A stretch of DNA of 29,788 nucleotides from CALOCV01 sp942491955 (GCA_942491955.1 CALOCV010000049.1:1-29788); one strand, 5' to 3'; positions 15,660-22,780 are shown, counted from the stretch's first letter. Notes: generated by a model not told the origin, from the letters alone. Program-made: numbers and translations.

Positions 15660-15811
15660 AATTCCAAATTCAACAAAACAAGCTTCGTGATGAAGTTAAG
15701 AAAAGGATTTTTGATGGATTTGGAAGCCAGGCTATCGAGTCTACTGGAATAAACGGCCTTAGCGAAGAGCCTATTTCATCCAATTGTCGAGGTGGAAACC
15801 CATCCCTTTAG
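15656..15811 (+). pseudogene. N-terminal fragment of a GNAT-like gene cut off by a hairpin
   Basis: A 51-codon frame starts at an ATG overlapping the previous stop. Its first 41 residues (for example KKRIFDGFGSQAIESTGING, then EEPIS) look like the start of a GNAT acetyltransferase, where a strand beginning 'ISFEIRD' is expected next. Instead the reading enters the inverted repeat at 15776 (SSNCRGGNPSL) and stops inside it. The remaining acetyltransferase domain is missing. A palindromic insertion or deletion junction at the hairpin explains this best. The family call rests on limited resemblance. Confidence 0.55.
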
Positions 15812-15841
15812 GGGTGGGTTTCCACCTCGACAATTGGATGA
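15776..15841. repeat. Long near-perfect hairpin
   Basis: The arm starting TCATCCAATTGTCGAGGTGG (15776 on) is matched perfectly over 27 bases by the complement ending at 15841, and the stem continues with G-T pairs to a loop of about four bases around TTTA. It lies between the truncated GNAT fragment and dinD. It is unusually long and exact for a terminator and lacks a trailing T-run. It may be a mobile palindrome or a recombination site. Confidence 0.85.
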
Positions 15842-15877
15842 ACAAAAAGTAACTCTAAAACGATAGGAGATTAAGAA

Positions 15878-16777
15878 ATAAGCAAAGATTTGGTTGAAAT
15901 TACTCATCATCAAACTTTTGAATCCCTTCGAGAGGAAAAAGATGGTTGTGAATATTGGAGTGCCCGAAAGCTATCTAAAGCGTTGGAATACAATGACTAT
16001 CGAAATTTTCTTAACGTAATTGAAAAAGCAAAAGAAGCATGTATAAACAGTGGGCACCACATTGAAGATCATTTCGTTGATGTCACCGATATGATCGAAA
16101 TTGGCAAAGGAGCCCAGCGACCAGCTGCTGACGTGAGATTATCTCGCTACGCCTGCTATTTGGTTGTACAAAACGGTGATCCAACCAAGCCTGTTATTGC
16201 AAACGGTCAGACCTATTTTGCAATCCAAACTCGAAGGCAAGAGCTAGCTGATAATAAGGCTTTCCAGCAGCTAAAAGAAGATGAAAAACGTCTATTCTTA
16301 AGAAATGAACTTTGCGAACATAACAAACTTCTTGTTGAAACCGCCCAACAAGCAGGAGTTGAAACTCCACTTGATTTTGCTGTCTTTCAAAATCATGGGT
16401 ATAAGGGTCTTTATGGTGGTTTGGACGCAAAGGGCATTCATCAGCGTAAAGGACTAAAAAAGAGTCTAAAGATTTTAGATCACATGGGCAGTACGGAACT
16501 CGCCGCCAATCTCTTTAGAGCTACCCAAGCAGAAGAAAAGCTACGCCGAGACAACATTCAAGGTAAAAACAAAGCGGATCAAACCCACTTTGAAGTGGGT
16601 AGAAAAGTCCGTCAAACGATCAAAGAATTGGGCGGCACTATGCCAGAGGACTTACCGGTTGCTGAAAAAGGAGTTGTTCAACTGGAAAAAGAAATGAACC
16701 AAAAATCTATAGAGAAAGTTGATGCGAATTCCGACAACCTCAAGACGGATGTTGGGTCAAAAAATAATAAGTTATAG
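15878..16777 (+). CDS. dinD: DNA-damage-inducible protein D homologue (BRO-N-like)
   Basis: The product closely follows E. coli DinD: WSARKLSKALEYNDYRNFL (BRO-N-type domain, first 100 residues), EACINSGHHIEDHF, ALSRYACYL-like RLSRYACYLVVQNGDPTKPV, GQTYFAIQTRRQEL, EHNKLL, FQNHGYKGLYGGLDAKGIH, ILDHMGSTELAANLFRATQ, and KVRQTIKELGGTMPEDLP. DinD of E. coli is an SOS-regulated protein reported to disassemble RecA filaments. The start is odd: the ribosome site AGGAG (15865-15869) is eight bases before ATA (15878), where family members would read M-S-K-D-L; the only standard start is TTG at 15890. Either ATA is used or the original ATG has mutated. No LexA-type operator is apparent. Confidence 0.88.
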   Translation: MSKDLVEITHHQTFESLREEKDGCEYWSARKLSKALEYNDYRNFLNVIEKAKEACINSGHHIEDHFVDVTDMIEIGKGAQRPAADVRLSRYACYLVVQNGDPTKPVIANGQTYFAIQTRRQELADNKAFQQLKEDEKRLFLRNELCEHNKLLVETAQQAGVETPLDFAVFQNHGYKGLYGGLDAKGIHQRKGLKKSLKILDHMGSTELAANLFRATQAEEKLRRDNIQGKNKADQTHFEVGRKVRQTIKELGGTMPEDLPVAEKGVVQLEKEMNQKSIEKVDANSDNLKTDVGSKNNKL

Positions 16778-16948
16778 TTGAGAAAGATGGAAAAAATTCC
16801 CAGATCAGGTGCTGACGAATTTTGTCAAAAGCTTAAGCCGCTGTACCCGTTGATCTCCACTCCTTTCCTCATCAAGCTTCGATTGAGTTTACTGATCATA
16901 AAAACTGCGCGATGTCGGTTCACTTTCAAGCGGATCATGGACAGCTTG
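16778..16948. other. Gap after dinD
   Basis: No gene is supported. A reading frame of about 95 codons runs from here into the box cluster but has no family resemblance and much of it is the repeat itself. Confidence 0.4.
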
Positions 16949-17047
16949 TTCTGTTCACAACCTGTCGATAACCCTGTTCATAACTCCCCACTTATCGACA
17001 AAGTTATCGACACAACCCTCCTAGGGTTATCGACATTCTTTCCACTT
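16949..17047. repeat. DnaA-box-like cluster, copy B
   Basis: The 99-bp tract begins and ends with the same words as copy A (TTCTGTTCACAACCTGTCG ... ATTCTTTCCACTT). It holds TTATCGACA three times directly (16992, 17004, 17027) and once inverted (16963-16971). It lacks the two internal units (about 28 bases) found in copy A. Both copies have the same orientation and lie about 6.1 kb apart, so they bracket the EEP-IS-GrpB-dinD segment as direct repeats. Confidence 0.85.
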
Positions 17048-17348
17048 CTAAATAACTCGTTTTGATGTTAGCTCATTTTCTTTATCCAAAATTGGGAATA
17101 GTTTTTTGTAAATAGTCGCTCATTCTCTCTTCTCAGTCTTCTAAACGGGATACCTTTATATTTTTTTTAAAGCTAGAAAAATGGCCTTTCATCTGTCAGA
17201 TGTGTGATAACTATTTTTTTATTTTACTTGATAATAAAAAAATAATTGTCGTATTCGTCTAGAAATCAACAGCTTGAGATAGCTATGCGGTTTTTTTATG
17301 CATAGTACTGCACAGTAAAATGCATAGTTGTGCTATGATTACAGCATT
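17048..17348. other. Non-coding gap with operator-like direct repeats
   Basis: AT-rich DNA with no gene. ATGCATAGT occurs at 17298-17306 and 17320-17328, 22 bases (about two helical turns) apart, with related words TGCTATG and GCTATGCGG nearby. They lie just before the start of the AlbA_2 gene relic, so they may once have been its operator or autoregulatory site (inference). Confidence 0.45.
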
Positions 17349-17468
17349 ATGATTGAGCAGCTACTCGCCGAGAATGAAGGCAAAACAATTGAGTTCAAAG
17401 AAACAACTCGTTCTTTGGGCGGTATTATGAAGACCGTAGTCGCCTTTGTCAAGCGACAGCTAAAGTGA
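17349..17468 (+). pseudogene. N-terminal fragment of an AlbA_2 (Schlafen-like) DNA-binding protein
   Basis: The 39-codon frame encodes IEQLLAENEGKTIEFKETT and ends GGIMKTVVAFVK. This matches the start of the AlbA_2 domain in RecG-like transcriptional regulators ('LLxxxEgxxlEFKesl...kiikticAFaN'). It breaks exactly where N-TAGG would follow, replaced by RQLK and a stop inside the first of three IS-end-like repeats (17454 on). An insertion with later loss of the IS body and gene 3' end is the likely history. Confidence 0.7.
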
Positions 17469-17556
17469 CCCCCTGACGACACTAAAAGTGACCCCCAAAA
17501 AGAGCCCGCCAAGGCAACCCAAAAAACGCTCTCGGCGACACTAAAAGTGACCCCCT
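17454..17556. repeat. Three direct repeats resembling an IS21-type element end
   Basis: Copies begin at 17454 (CGACAGCTAAAGTGACCCCC), 17477 (CGACACTAAAAGTGACCCCC) and 17536 (CGACACTAAAAGTGACCCCC). Multiple short repeats of a GGGGGTCACTTTTAG-like word are typical of the ends of IS21-family elements, which bind transposase at several subterminal sites. No istA/istB gene is near, so only one end appears to remain. The family assignment is from memory of the pattern. Confidence 0.55.
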
Positions 17557-17583
17557 AGCCTTCCTCTTCTTCCCCCAGTTTTT

Positions 17584-18021
17584 TTAGTTCTCTGTTCTTA
17601 CTTTAGGCTGAAAAATACCAGCCCGTTTTTTTTCTCTTAATCTTTCAATGTTCCAAAAAGCTGTTGATGTTTTTCCCACCCATTCGGGGCTATTCATCTC
17701 ATAATGATCTCCAAAATCATGGTCACATGGGTTTAAGATATACTCTCCCATTAATTTTTCAATAAATGTGGGATAATAAGATCCTTTCGAGCGATTACAT
17801 TCTTTGCAGCTATAAAAAAGATTTGAGTAAATAAATTCTAGTTTACGGAATTTGGATAGAGGCATATAGTGATCGATTTCAAAATTTTTACTACCTCCTT
17901 CAACGGCCTCATGGTTTTTACAATAGGCGCAACGGTGGTCAAAATCTTCTCTAAGAAAAGGTTTATAAAAACTAATTGTTCTTCGAAGAGGAGGGTTATG
18001 CTTACGTTGTAGGAGAGCCAT
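17584..18021 (-). CDS. HNH endonuclease
   Basis: The 145-residue product (start at ATG 18021; 18030 possible) carries a full HNH motif with zinc ligands: CAYCKNHEAV (Cys31, Cys34), FEIDHYMPLSKF (Asp50-His51), YSNLFYSCKECNRSKG (Asn67, Cys72, Cys75, Asn76). HNH nucleases nick or cut DNA with one metal ion; members occur in restriction systems, toxins and mobile elements. The N-terminus (LRRTISFYKPFLREDFDHRC) is typical of stand-alone HNH proteins. It overlaps the upstream unknown gene by about 20 bases and is third in a tight minus-strand operon with it and the TIGR04255-like gene. The cassette, rather than the nuclease alone, is probably the functional unit. Confidence 0.88.
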   Translation of the reverse strand: MALLQRKHNPPLRRTISFYKPFLREDFDHRCAYCKNHEAVEGGSKNFEIDHYMPLSKFRKLEFIYSNLFYSCKECNRSKGSYYPTFIEKLMGEYILNPCDHDFGDHYEMNSPEWVGKTSTAFWNIERLREKKRAGIFQPKVRTEN

Positions 18022-18469
18022 TTTCAGCACTTTGAATTGCAGATTGATATTTTAAAATATTTGAGTCTGTTTGCCTTAAAATTTCGTTAGTTTTGGAAAC
18101 TCTATTTTGAAATGCAGGTCTAATTAAAGAAATTAACTCTTTTTCAGTTTGCTTTAACTCCTTATCAATTGACTTAATAGAGTTATATCCTAATCTTAAA
18201 AACCTGAATGATAGTGAGTTATAGATATCAGCTCTCTTTTTTAAAAGTAACGACTTACGAGCTGTAAGTGCTTCAAGTTTTTGATCAATAGGGGTTTTAA
18301 GTGTGGTTGAGGTGTGAAATTGTTCTTGAAACGGATCTTTTGAGAAAGTAGATGTTGAGCTTGTTCTATCGTTAAATGTTGTATTTGAGAACTCAGCTGA
18401 TTGGTGTATTTCAATAGTGGGTTTGGGGATATTAAAGTTAGGATCGTCAATCCAATCGACAGTAATCAC
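18002..18469 (-). CDS. Unknown protein with C-terminal coiled coil, middle gene of the cassette
   Basis: I recognise no family. The 155-residue product starts with a polar, Thr/Ser-rich segment (about 1-60, probably disordered). From about residue 65 it is a long helical stretch rich in Lys, Leu and Gln (ALTARKSLLLKKRADIY; SIKSIDKELKQTEKELISLI) that looks like a coiled coil. The start overlaps the TIGR04255-like stop by four bases (ATGA) and its end overlaps the HNH gene, so all three are translationally coupled. A linker or adaptor between the other two is a reasonable guess but nothing in the sequence proves it. Confidence 0.75.
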   Translation of the reverse strand: MITVDWIDDPNFNIPKPTIEIHQSAEFSNTTFNDRTSSTSTFSKDPFQEQFHTSTTLKTPIDQKLEALTARKSLLLKKRADIYNSLSFRFLRLGYNSIKSIDKELKQTEKELISLIRPAFQNRVSKTNEILRQTDSNILKYQSAIQSAENGSPTT

Positions 18470-19236
18470 AACTTATTACCCCCAAGTAACTCACGGAGTT
18501 TGTCTTTAAGTAAGCTTTCAAAAATGATTTTTTCAACATCATGACAAATAGAGGCTTTAGTTAAGATCTCATTTTTTTTTATATCAACGTTTTCAGTCAC
18601 AAATGAGTCTATATCGAGAAGAAAAGCAACCCCTGTTTCATTGGTTTTTAAAGGGGTCGATGAAAATCTTATAACCACCATTACATTTACGCTGTTGAAT
18701 GTGAATTCTTTTGAAAAGATGAAGCTCAACTCTGTTGGGTTTAAAAGTTCACTTGGTAACGCAAAACCAATTTTAAAATATTCAGATAAAGAAATATCTT
18801 CTCTAGGTATTAATATACGATTTATGCACCGATATCCTATTCTTTGTAGAGAGGTAGGAGAAGCGCACTCAAAATAACTTTCTAGGAGAGTTTTTATAGT
18901 TTTTGAAAAACTTTCCCAATTTTTATACGCTCTATCATTTGCCGCTATGATTCCTGGGCCAACTTGTAAACATTTATTTTCTTTTTCATCCCATGTTTGT
19001 ATCACTGGGGCTTGAGGAAGAGGAAGTGGCTCTTGAGGAATAGGCTGATTTGAAAAAATGAGAGCGTTGTGTTGTATTATTTTCTTTTTTGGAAATTGAA
19101 GGGAAACCTTTTGGAAGAAAGACCCTGGTAGTGTAAGGTCATAGCTATCATCAAAAAATTTTGTTTCGAAAATAACTTCTTGAAGAGGTGCATTTTCGTA
19201 ATGATAACGTGTATAGTTTTCGTTTGAGAGCTTCAT
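18466..19236 (-). CDS. TIGR04255-family protein, first gene of the cassette
   Basis: The 256-residue product matches the pattern I know for the sporadically distributed TIGR04255 family: YENAPLQEVIFETKF at the start, then CLQVGPGIIAANDRAYKNWESF in the middle, and RIGYRCINRILIP, with a beta-rich C-terminal part. No biochemical role is known to me; the family is patchily spread and often lies near mobile or defence genes. AAGG lies seven bases before the ATG and the intergenic 19237-19432 must hold the promoter. It is the leading gene of a three-gene operon ending in an HNH nuclease, next to a tRNA gene. It may act as sensor or regulator in that set (inference). Confidence 0.8.
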   Translation of the reverse strand: MKLSNENYTRYHYENAPLQEVIFETKFFDDSYDLTLPGSFFQKVSLQFPKKKIIQHNALIFSNQPIPQEPLPLPQAPVIQTWDEKENKCLQVGPGIIAANDRAYKNWESFSKTIKTLLESYFECASPTSLQRIGYRCINRILIPREDISLSEYFKIGFALPSELLNPTELSFIFSKEFTFNSVNVMVVIRFSSTPLKTNETGVAFLLDIDSFVTENVDIKKNEILTKASICHDVEKIIFESLLKDKLRELLGGNKL

Positions 19237-19432
19237 AATACGCCTTAAATTGAATAATAGACTACCATATGGCTTCTGAAAAAATCAATTCAATCAGTTA
19301 CTGCAGAAAATATAACTTTTTCGTGATTCTATCAATTGCCAAATACTCTACCTGTCATATACCTGCCATATTTAGAAAAATGAATGATTTTCAAGACCTC
19401 TTTTTTCTATCTAAGTATCTGAACAAAAGGAA

Positions 19433-19507
19433 TCTGGGTGAGAGGATTCGAACCTCCGACCCCTTGCACCCCATGCAAGTGCGCTGGCCAAGCTGCGCTA
19501 CACCCAG
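19433..19507 (-). tRNA. tRNA-Pro (GGG anticodon)
   Basis: The minus strand folds as a tRNA. The acceptor stem CTGGGTG (5', 19507-19501) pairs with CACCCAG (3', 19440-19434), followed by discriminator A at 19433. The D arm is GCGC...GCGC and the anticodon stem is CTTGC/GCAAG with loop ATGGGGT, giving GGG. The T arm is GGAGGTTCGAATCCTCT. CCA is not encoded. The 3' end faces the accessory region, a common arrangement at integration sites, but I do not find a second copy of the tRNA 3' end. Confidence 0.92.
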
Positions 19508-19510
19508 ATA

Positions 19511-19762
19511 TTAAATGGAAGCGAGCCCCTCAAATTGAAACTCGGATTTTTGGAATTCTTTAAGGGCGATGCGGGCACACTCTTCGATGATTTTCTCAAG
19601 GGAATCGCCGGGATCGACCTGTGCCGCAGCGAGATCAACGGTCAATGCAGCAGAAAACTGCGCTCCATTGCGTTCCCCCTTCACGCGGAAATTGGCATAC
19701 ATTCCCTCTTTTTTGCGAGAGATGTTGATAAAACGGATGAGATTATTTTGATGTGTCGTCAT
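19511..19762 (-). CDS. Small conserved-looking protein, function unknown
   Basis: The 83-residue product has no motif I recognise. The composition is that of a folded cytosolic protein: a beta-rich first half (LIRFINISRKKEGMYANFRV) and an amphipathic helix (SLEKIIEECARIALKEFQKS). AAGGA sits nine bases before the ATG at 19762, which supports translation. It lies three bases from the 5' end of the tRNA gene on the same strand, so the two may share a transcript. Confidence 0.7.
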   Translation of the reverse strand: MTTHQNNLIRFINISRKKEGMYANFRVKGERNGAQFSAALTVDLAAAQVDPGDSLEKIIEECARIALKEFQKSEFQFEGLASI

Positions 19763-19841
19763 AAATAGAAATCCTTGAAACGTAAAAAATTTTAACGCTA
19801 TATCCGATTCTCGTCAATCATAATTGGATGTGGGTAACAAC

Positions 19842-20711
19842 TCAGGCTATCAAAGCGTTTTTATAATCTTGTAAGGCGTCGGTCTCTTTGCCTAAAAAAT
19901 GAATGGAAATTGTTGTCAGAGAGGTTTTCTTATGACTTGTAAGAAAATCGAACACAGCCTTTAAAGAAATCTGTGCTGCGCGATCTTTAGGAAAACCAAA
20001 ATAACCTGTCGCAATGCTTGGAAAGGCCAGTTTTTTTATACCCTTCGCATCGGCCAAAACCAGGCTGTTGTAATAACACGAATAAAGCGCCTTATCTTTT
20101 TCTTTTGAGCCCGTGTTGGGACCAGCAACAACGATCACATGATGGATTCCATCGTTTTTGAGATCCCCACTCGGGATCATAGCAGCGTGGCCAGAGATGA
20201 ATTTTTCTTTGTAGGGCTCTAATTTCCTAAGCCCTTGATGGGCCTTTTTATAGTCCGCTCCGCCCTTTTTATGAATCAAGCCGTCAATGCCACCACCAAT
20301 GCCCAAACGATCATTAGCAGCGTTAATAATGACTTCTGCTCCACTTTTGAAAATATCTTGTCGACGGATCGAAAAATCGATCGGAGGAAATTCTGGATGG
20401 GAGATGTTTAACCAACTTTCGTTCGCGTCAACTATTTTCTCTTCTTTTTGGATTTTGGCTTTCGCTTCAGTGGATAGCTCTGCAAAATCCCTCATAATGG
20501 CAATCGTTGGGACCTCTACATCATTTTTTTTATCATTGTCTTTAGGGGGAGTCAATTTTGGCGGAGCTGGGGATCGTTTAGGTTCTTCTGGATGTTTTTT
20601 TGGAGGAATTTGTTTTTTTGCCACTTGGTCGACTTTCTTTTCTTTTTCGGAAGGATCCTTTCGTTTTTTAACGCGATCCAATAAGCGCAGGTCTCCCCTA
20701 TATGGTGCCAA
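19842..20711 (-). CDS. Macro-domain protein with a basic proline-rich N-terminal tail
   Basis: Residues about 110-289 form a macro domain of the MacroD type: VIINAANDRLGIGGGIDGLIH (Asn130-Asn133, glycine loop 139-141, Asp143), MIPSGDL, HHVIVVAGP and AFPSIATGYFGFP. These bind ADP-ribose, and MacroD enzymes hydrolyse O-acetyl-ADP-ribose or mono-ADP-ribosylated proteins. Residues 1-70 are Lys/Pro-rich and probably disordered. The reading frame has only a TTG (20711) as upstream start, just after a stop, without a clear ribosome site. An ATG at about residue 73 would still leave the whole domain, so the N-terminal tail is uncertain. The host uses ADP-ribosylation in defence, so an effector role is possible (inference). 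Confidence 0.85.
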   Translation of the reverse strand: MAPYRGDLRLLDRVKKRKDPSEKEKKVDQVAKKQIPPKKHPEEPKRSPAPPKLTPPKDNDKKNDVEVPTIAIMRDFAELSTEAKAKIQKEEKIVDANESWLNISHPEFPPIDFSIRRQDIFKSGAEVIINAANDRLGIGGGIDGLIHKKGGADYKKAHQGLRKLEPYKEKFISGHAAMIPSGDLKNDGIHHVIVVAGPNTGSKEKDKALYSCYYNSLVLADAKGIKKLAFPSIATGYFGFPKDRAAQISLKAVFDFLTSHKKTSLTTISIHFLGKETDALQDYKNALIA

Positions 20712-20986
20712 AGACCAAAGGAAGAACTAAAGTGCAGTAGGAAAAAATCTTTACAATGGCTAAGAGATTTGTTTTTCCATCATTCTTTTTAATAGTTCCA
20801 ATTTCTTGGAAACCATTAAAATAGCCTTTACAAATGGAAGGAATGTGCATTATCTCTCTTTGACAAAAACCAATTCTCGAATTGGTTTAAGTGTATCTTT
20901 TTTTTCAATAAAAAACAAAGCGAGAAAAAGGTTTAAAAAAAAAGAAAAAACTGAGAAATTAGTCCTTTTAAAAAGACTTTTTTACG
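20712..20986. other. Divergent intergenic region
   Basis: This is an AT-rich gap between the minus-strand macro gene and the plus-strand epimerase gene. It must contain both promoters. I see A- and T-runs (poly-A at about 20900-20950) but no hairpin or gene. Confidence 0.4.
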
Positions 20987-21982
20987 ATGTTAAAAATTCT
21001 CTTCACTGGGGCCTCTTCTTTTTCCGGTTTTTGGTTTATTCGAGAGCTCGTCCGTCGTGGACATCAAGTGACAGCCCTTTTCTTCCGACAGCCAAAAGAG
21101 TATGTAGGAATCCGGAAAAAACGCGTTGAACATATTACTTCCCTTTGTCGAACGATCTTCAGTTGTCCCTACTCCTCACCCCATTTTTTTTCCGTCGTCT
21201 CTTCAGGGCTTTGGGATCTCTTTTGCCACCATGCTGCCGATGTAACCGATTACAAAAGTCCTGACTTCTCCGCCACAAAAGCCCTTATAAGCAATGTCGG
21301 AAACACCCCATCAGTCTGTCGCTCTTTTTGCGAACAAAGGTGCCAGGCCATTCTTCTTACAGGATCGGTTTTTGAACAAAGAGAAGGAGCTGGCTCAGAC
21401 GCTTTACGCGCCGTCTCTCCTTATGGATTATCAAAAGGATTGACGGCCGACGTCTTTCGCTATTATGCAGAAACCTTTGGACTTGCATTTGGAAAATTTG
21501 TCATTCCCAACCCTTTTGGTCCATACGAAGAACGTCGCTTTACCTCCGTAGTAGCAGAGAAATGGATCAACGAAGAAATGGTGTCTGTCTCCCACCCTTC
21601 TTATGTGCGAGACAACGTCCCCATTACTCTTCTCGCTAAAGCCTACGCCATGTTTGCTGAAAAAGTTTTTAACGAGAAAAATCCTTACCAACAAACCAAT
21701 CCTAGTTACTTCGTCGAAACACAAGGATCCTTCACAACCCGCTTCGCTAAAGAGATGGGGTCAAGACTCAAAAAACCTTGCCTCTTCCACTTGGAAGAAC
21801 AAACGGATTTTTCTGAACCTGTAATAAGAATTAATACCGAGCCTCTTATCGGAAGGGAATACGGCTGGAACGAGACCGAGTTTTGGGACGAACTAGCAGA
21901 ATTCTATCAAAATATTTTTAACTATTCAAAGGATTCTTCCTATGGTAGCAACACAACAAAAACCCCTTCACCTCTATCTTGA
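20987..21982 (+). CDS. NAD-dependent epimerase/dehydratase (extended SDR)
   Basis: The 331-residue product has the Rossmann dinucleotide motif TGASSFSGFWFIRELVRRGH at the start, the active-site Ser/Tyr/Lys series (TGSVFEQ; YGLSKG), and the PNPFGPYEERRFTS segment typical of nucleotide-sugar epimerases of the GalE/RfbB group. The substrate cannot be inferred, though a sugar-nucleotide is likely; a glycosyltransferase gene lies close downstream on the other strand. The 3' end overlaps the ung start by 41 bases, so the two are coupled. The Met at 20987 gives a perfect Rossmann N-terminus and is preferred, although no strong ribosome site is seen. Confidence 0.83.
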   Translation: MLKILFTGASSFSGFWFIRELVRRGHQVTALFFRQPKEYVGIRKKRVEHITSLCRTIFSCPYSSPHFFSVVSSGLWDLFCHHAADVTDYKSPDFSATKALISNVGNTPSVCRSFCEQRCQAILLTGSVFEQREGAGSDALRAVSPYGLSKGLTADVFRYYAETFGLAFGKFVIPNPFGPYEERRFTSVVAEKWINEEMVSVSHPSYVRDNVPITLLAKAYAMFAEKVFNEKNPYQQTNPSYFVETQGSFTTRFAKEMGSRLKKPCLFHLEEQTDFSEPVIRINTEPLIGREYGWNETEFWDELAEFYQNIFNYSKDSSYGSNTTKTPSPLS

Positions 21983-22655
21983 AGAGTCTTGGGATAAAAT
22001 CCTCAAAGACGAACTCTCCAAACCCTACCTGCTTCAACTCGGTGCATTTCTCCAACACCTCGATAAAGAACAAATAACCTTTTACCCTCCCCGCGATCAG
22101 ATTTTTACCGCTTTTCAAAAGACGCCCTACAACAACGTAAAAGTCGTCATTATGGGACAAGACCCTTATCACGGGTACGGACAAGCTCACGGCCTCAGTT
22201 TTAGTGTCCAAAACGGCATCCGTCCCCCACCCTCATTGCAAAATATCTTTAAAGAACTCGAAGAAGATCTCCATATCCCCATACCCCAACACGGTTGTCT
22301 CGAAGCCTGGGCTGATCAAGGTGTCCTCCTCCTTAATGCCATCCTTACCGTCGAAGAAGGAAAACCTCTCTCCCATAAAGAAAAAGGATGGGAAATGCTC
22401 ACGGATGCGGTCGTGCGTTCCCTCTGCGAAAGAGAGGATCCCGTCATCTACGTCCTTTGGGGGAAACAAGCCCAACAAAAACTTTTGCCCCTCACAAAAG
22501 AATACAACGTCCCCCACCAATACATTCTCCAAGCTCCTCACCCCTCCCCATTCTCCGCACACTACGGTTTTTTCGGATGCCGCCACTTCTCAAAAATCAA
22601 CCTCCTCCTTCAAGAAATGGGAAAACCCCCCATCAATTGGCAACTATCTGATTAA
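21942..22655 (+). CDS. ung: Uracil-DNA glycosylase
   Basis: Ung removes uracil from DNA, starting base-excision repair of deaminated cytosine. The 237-residue product shows the water-activating loop MGQDPYHG (Asp74), the uracil-binding LSFSV, GVLLLNAILTVEEG, and the leucine/intercalation loop HPSPFSAHYGFFGC (His200). All catalytic residues are present and the length is typical. AAAGGA precedes the ATG at 21942 and the gene overlaps the epimerase end, so it is the second gene of that operon. GC-rich hairpins from 22706 may end transcription. Confidence 0.97.
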   Translation: MVATQQKPLHLYLEESWDKILKDELSKPYLLQLGAFLQHLDKEQITFYPPRDQIFTAFQKTPYNNVKVVIMGQDPYHGYGQAHGLSFSVQNGIRPPPSLQNIFKELEEDLHIPIPQHGCLEAWADQGVLLLNAILTVEEGKPLSHKEKGWEMLTDAVVRSLCEREDPVIYVLWGKQAQQKLLPLTKEYNVPHQYILQAPHPSPFSAHYGFFGCRHFSKINLLLQEMGKPPINWQLSD

Positions 22656-22705
22656 AAAAGAGACTGTAGCGAAACAAACGTCATAAGCAAGCGACAAAAC
22701 TTGAA

Positions 22706-22780
22706 GGCAGCTTTAGCTGCCGCGGGGGTCTGGGGGCCAGTGGCCCCCCAGCAGGGGTCGAGGGGGACAGAGTCCCCCTC
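22706..22780. repeat. Three GC-rich hairpins in series
   Basis: Stem one: GGCAGCT/AGCTGCC at 22706-22721. Stem two: CTGGGGGCCA/TGGCCCCCCAG at 22730-22751. Stem three: GAGGGGGAC/GTCCCCCTC with a three-base loop at 22760-22780. GC content is far above the neighbourhood. The cluster lies between convergent genes and may be a two-way terminator or a dispersed repetitive palindrome. It overlaps the last codon of the glycosyltransferase frame. Confidence 0.8.

Noticed and set aside
16778..17065. A 95-codon plus-strand reading frame after dinD
   Set aside because: Most of it is the TTATCGACA repeat tract and no ribosome site or motif supports it.
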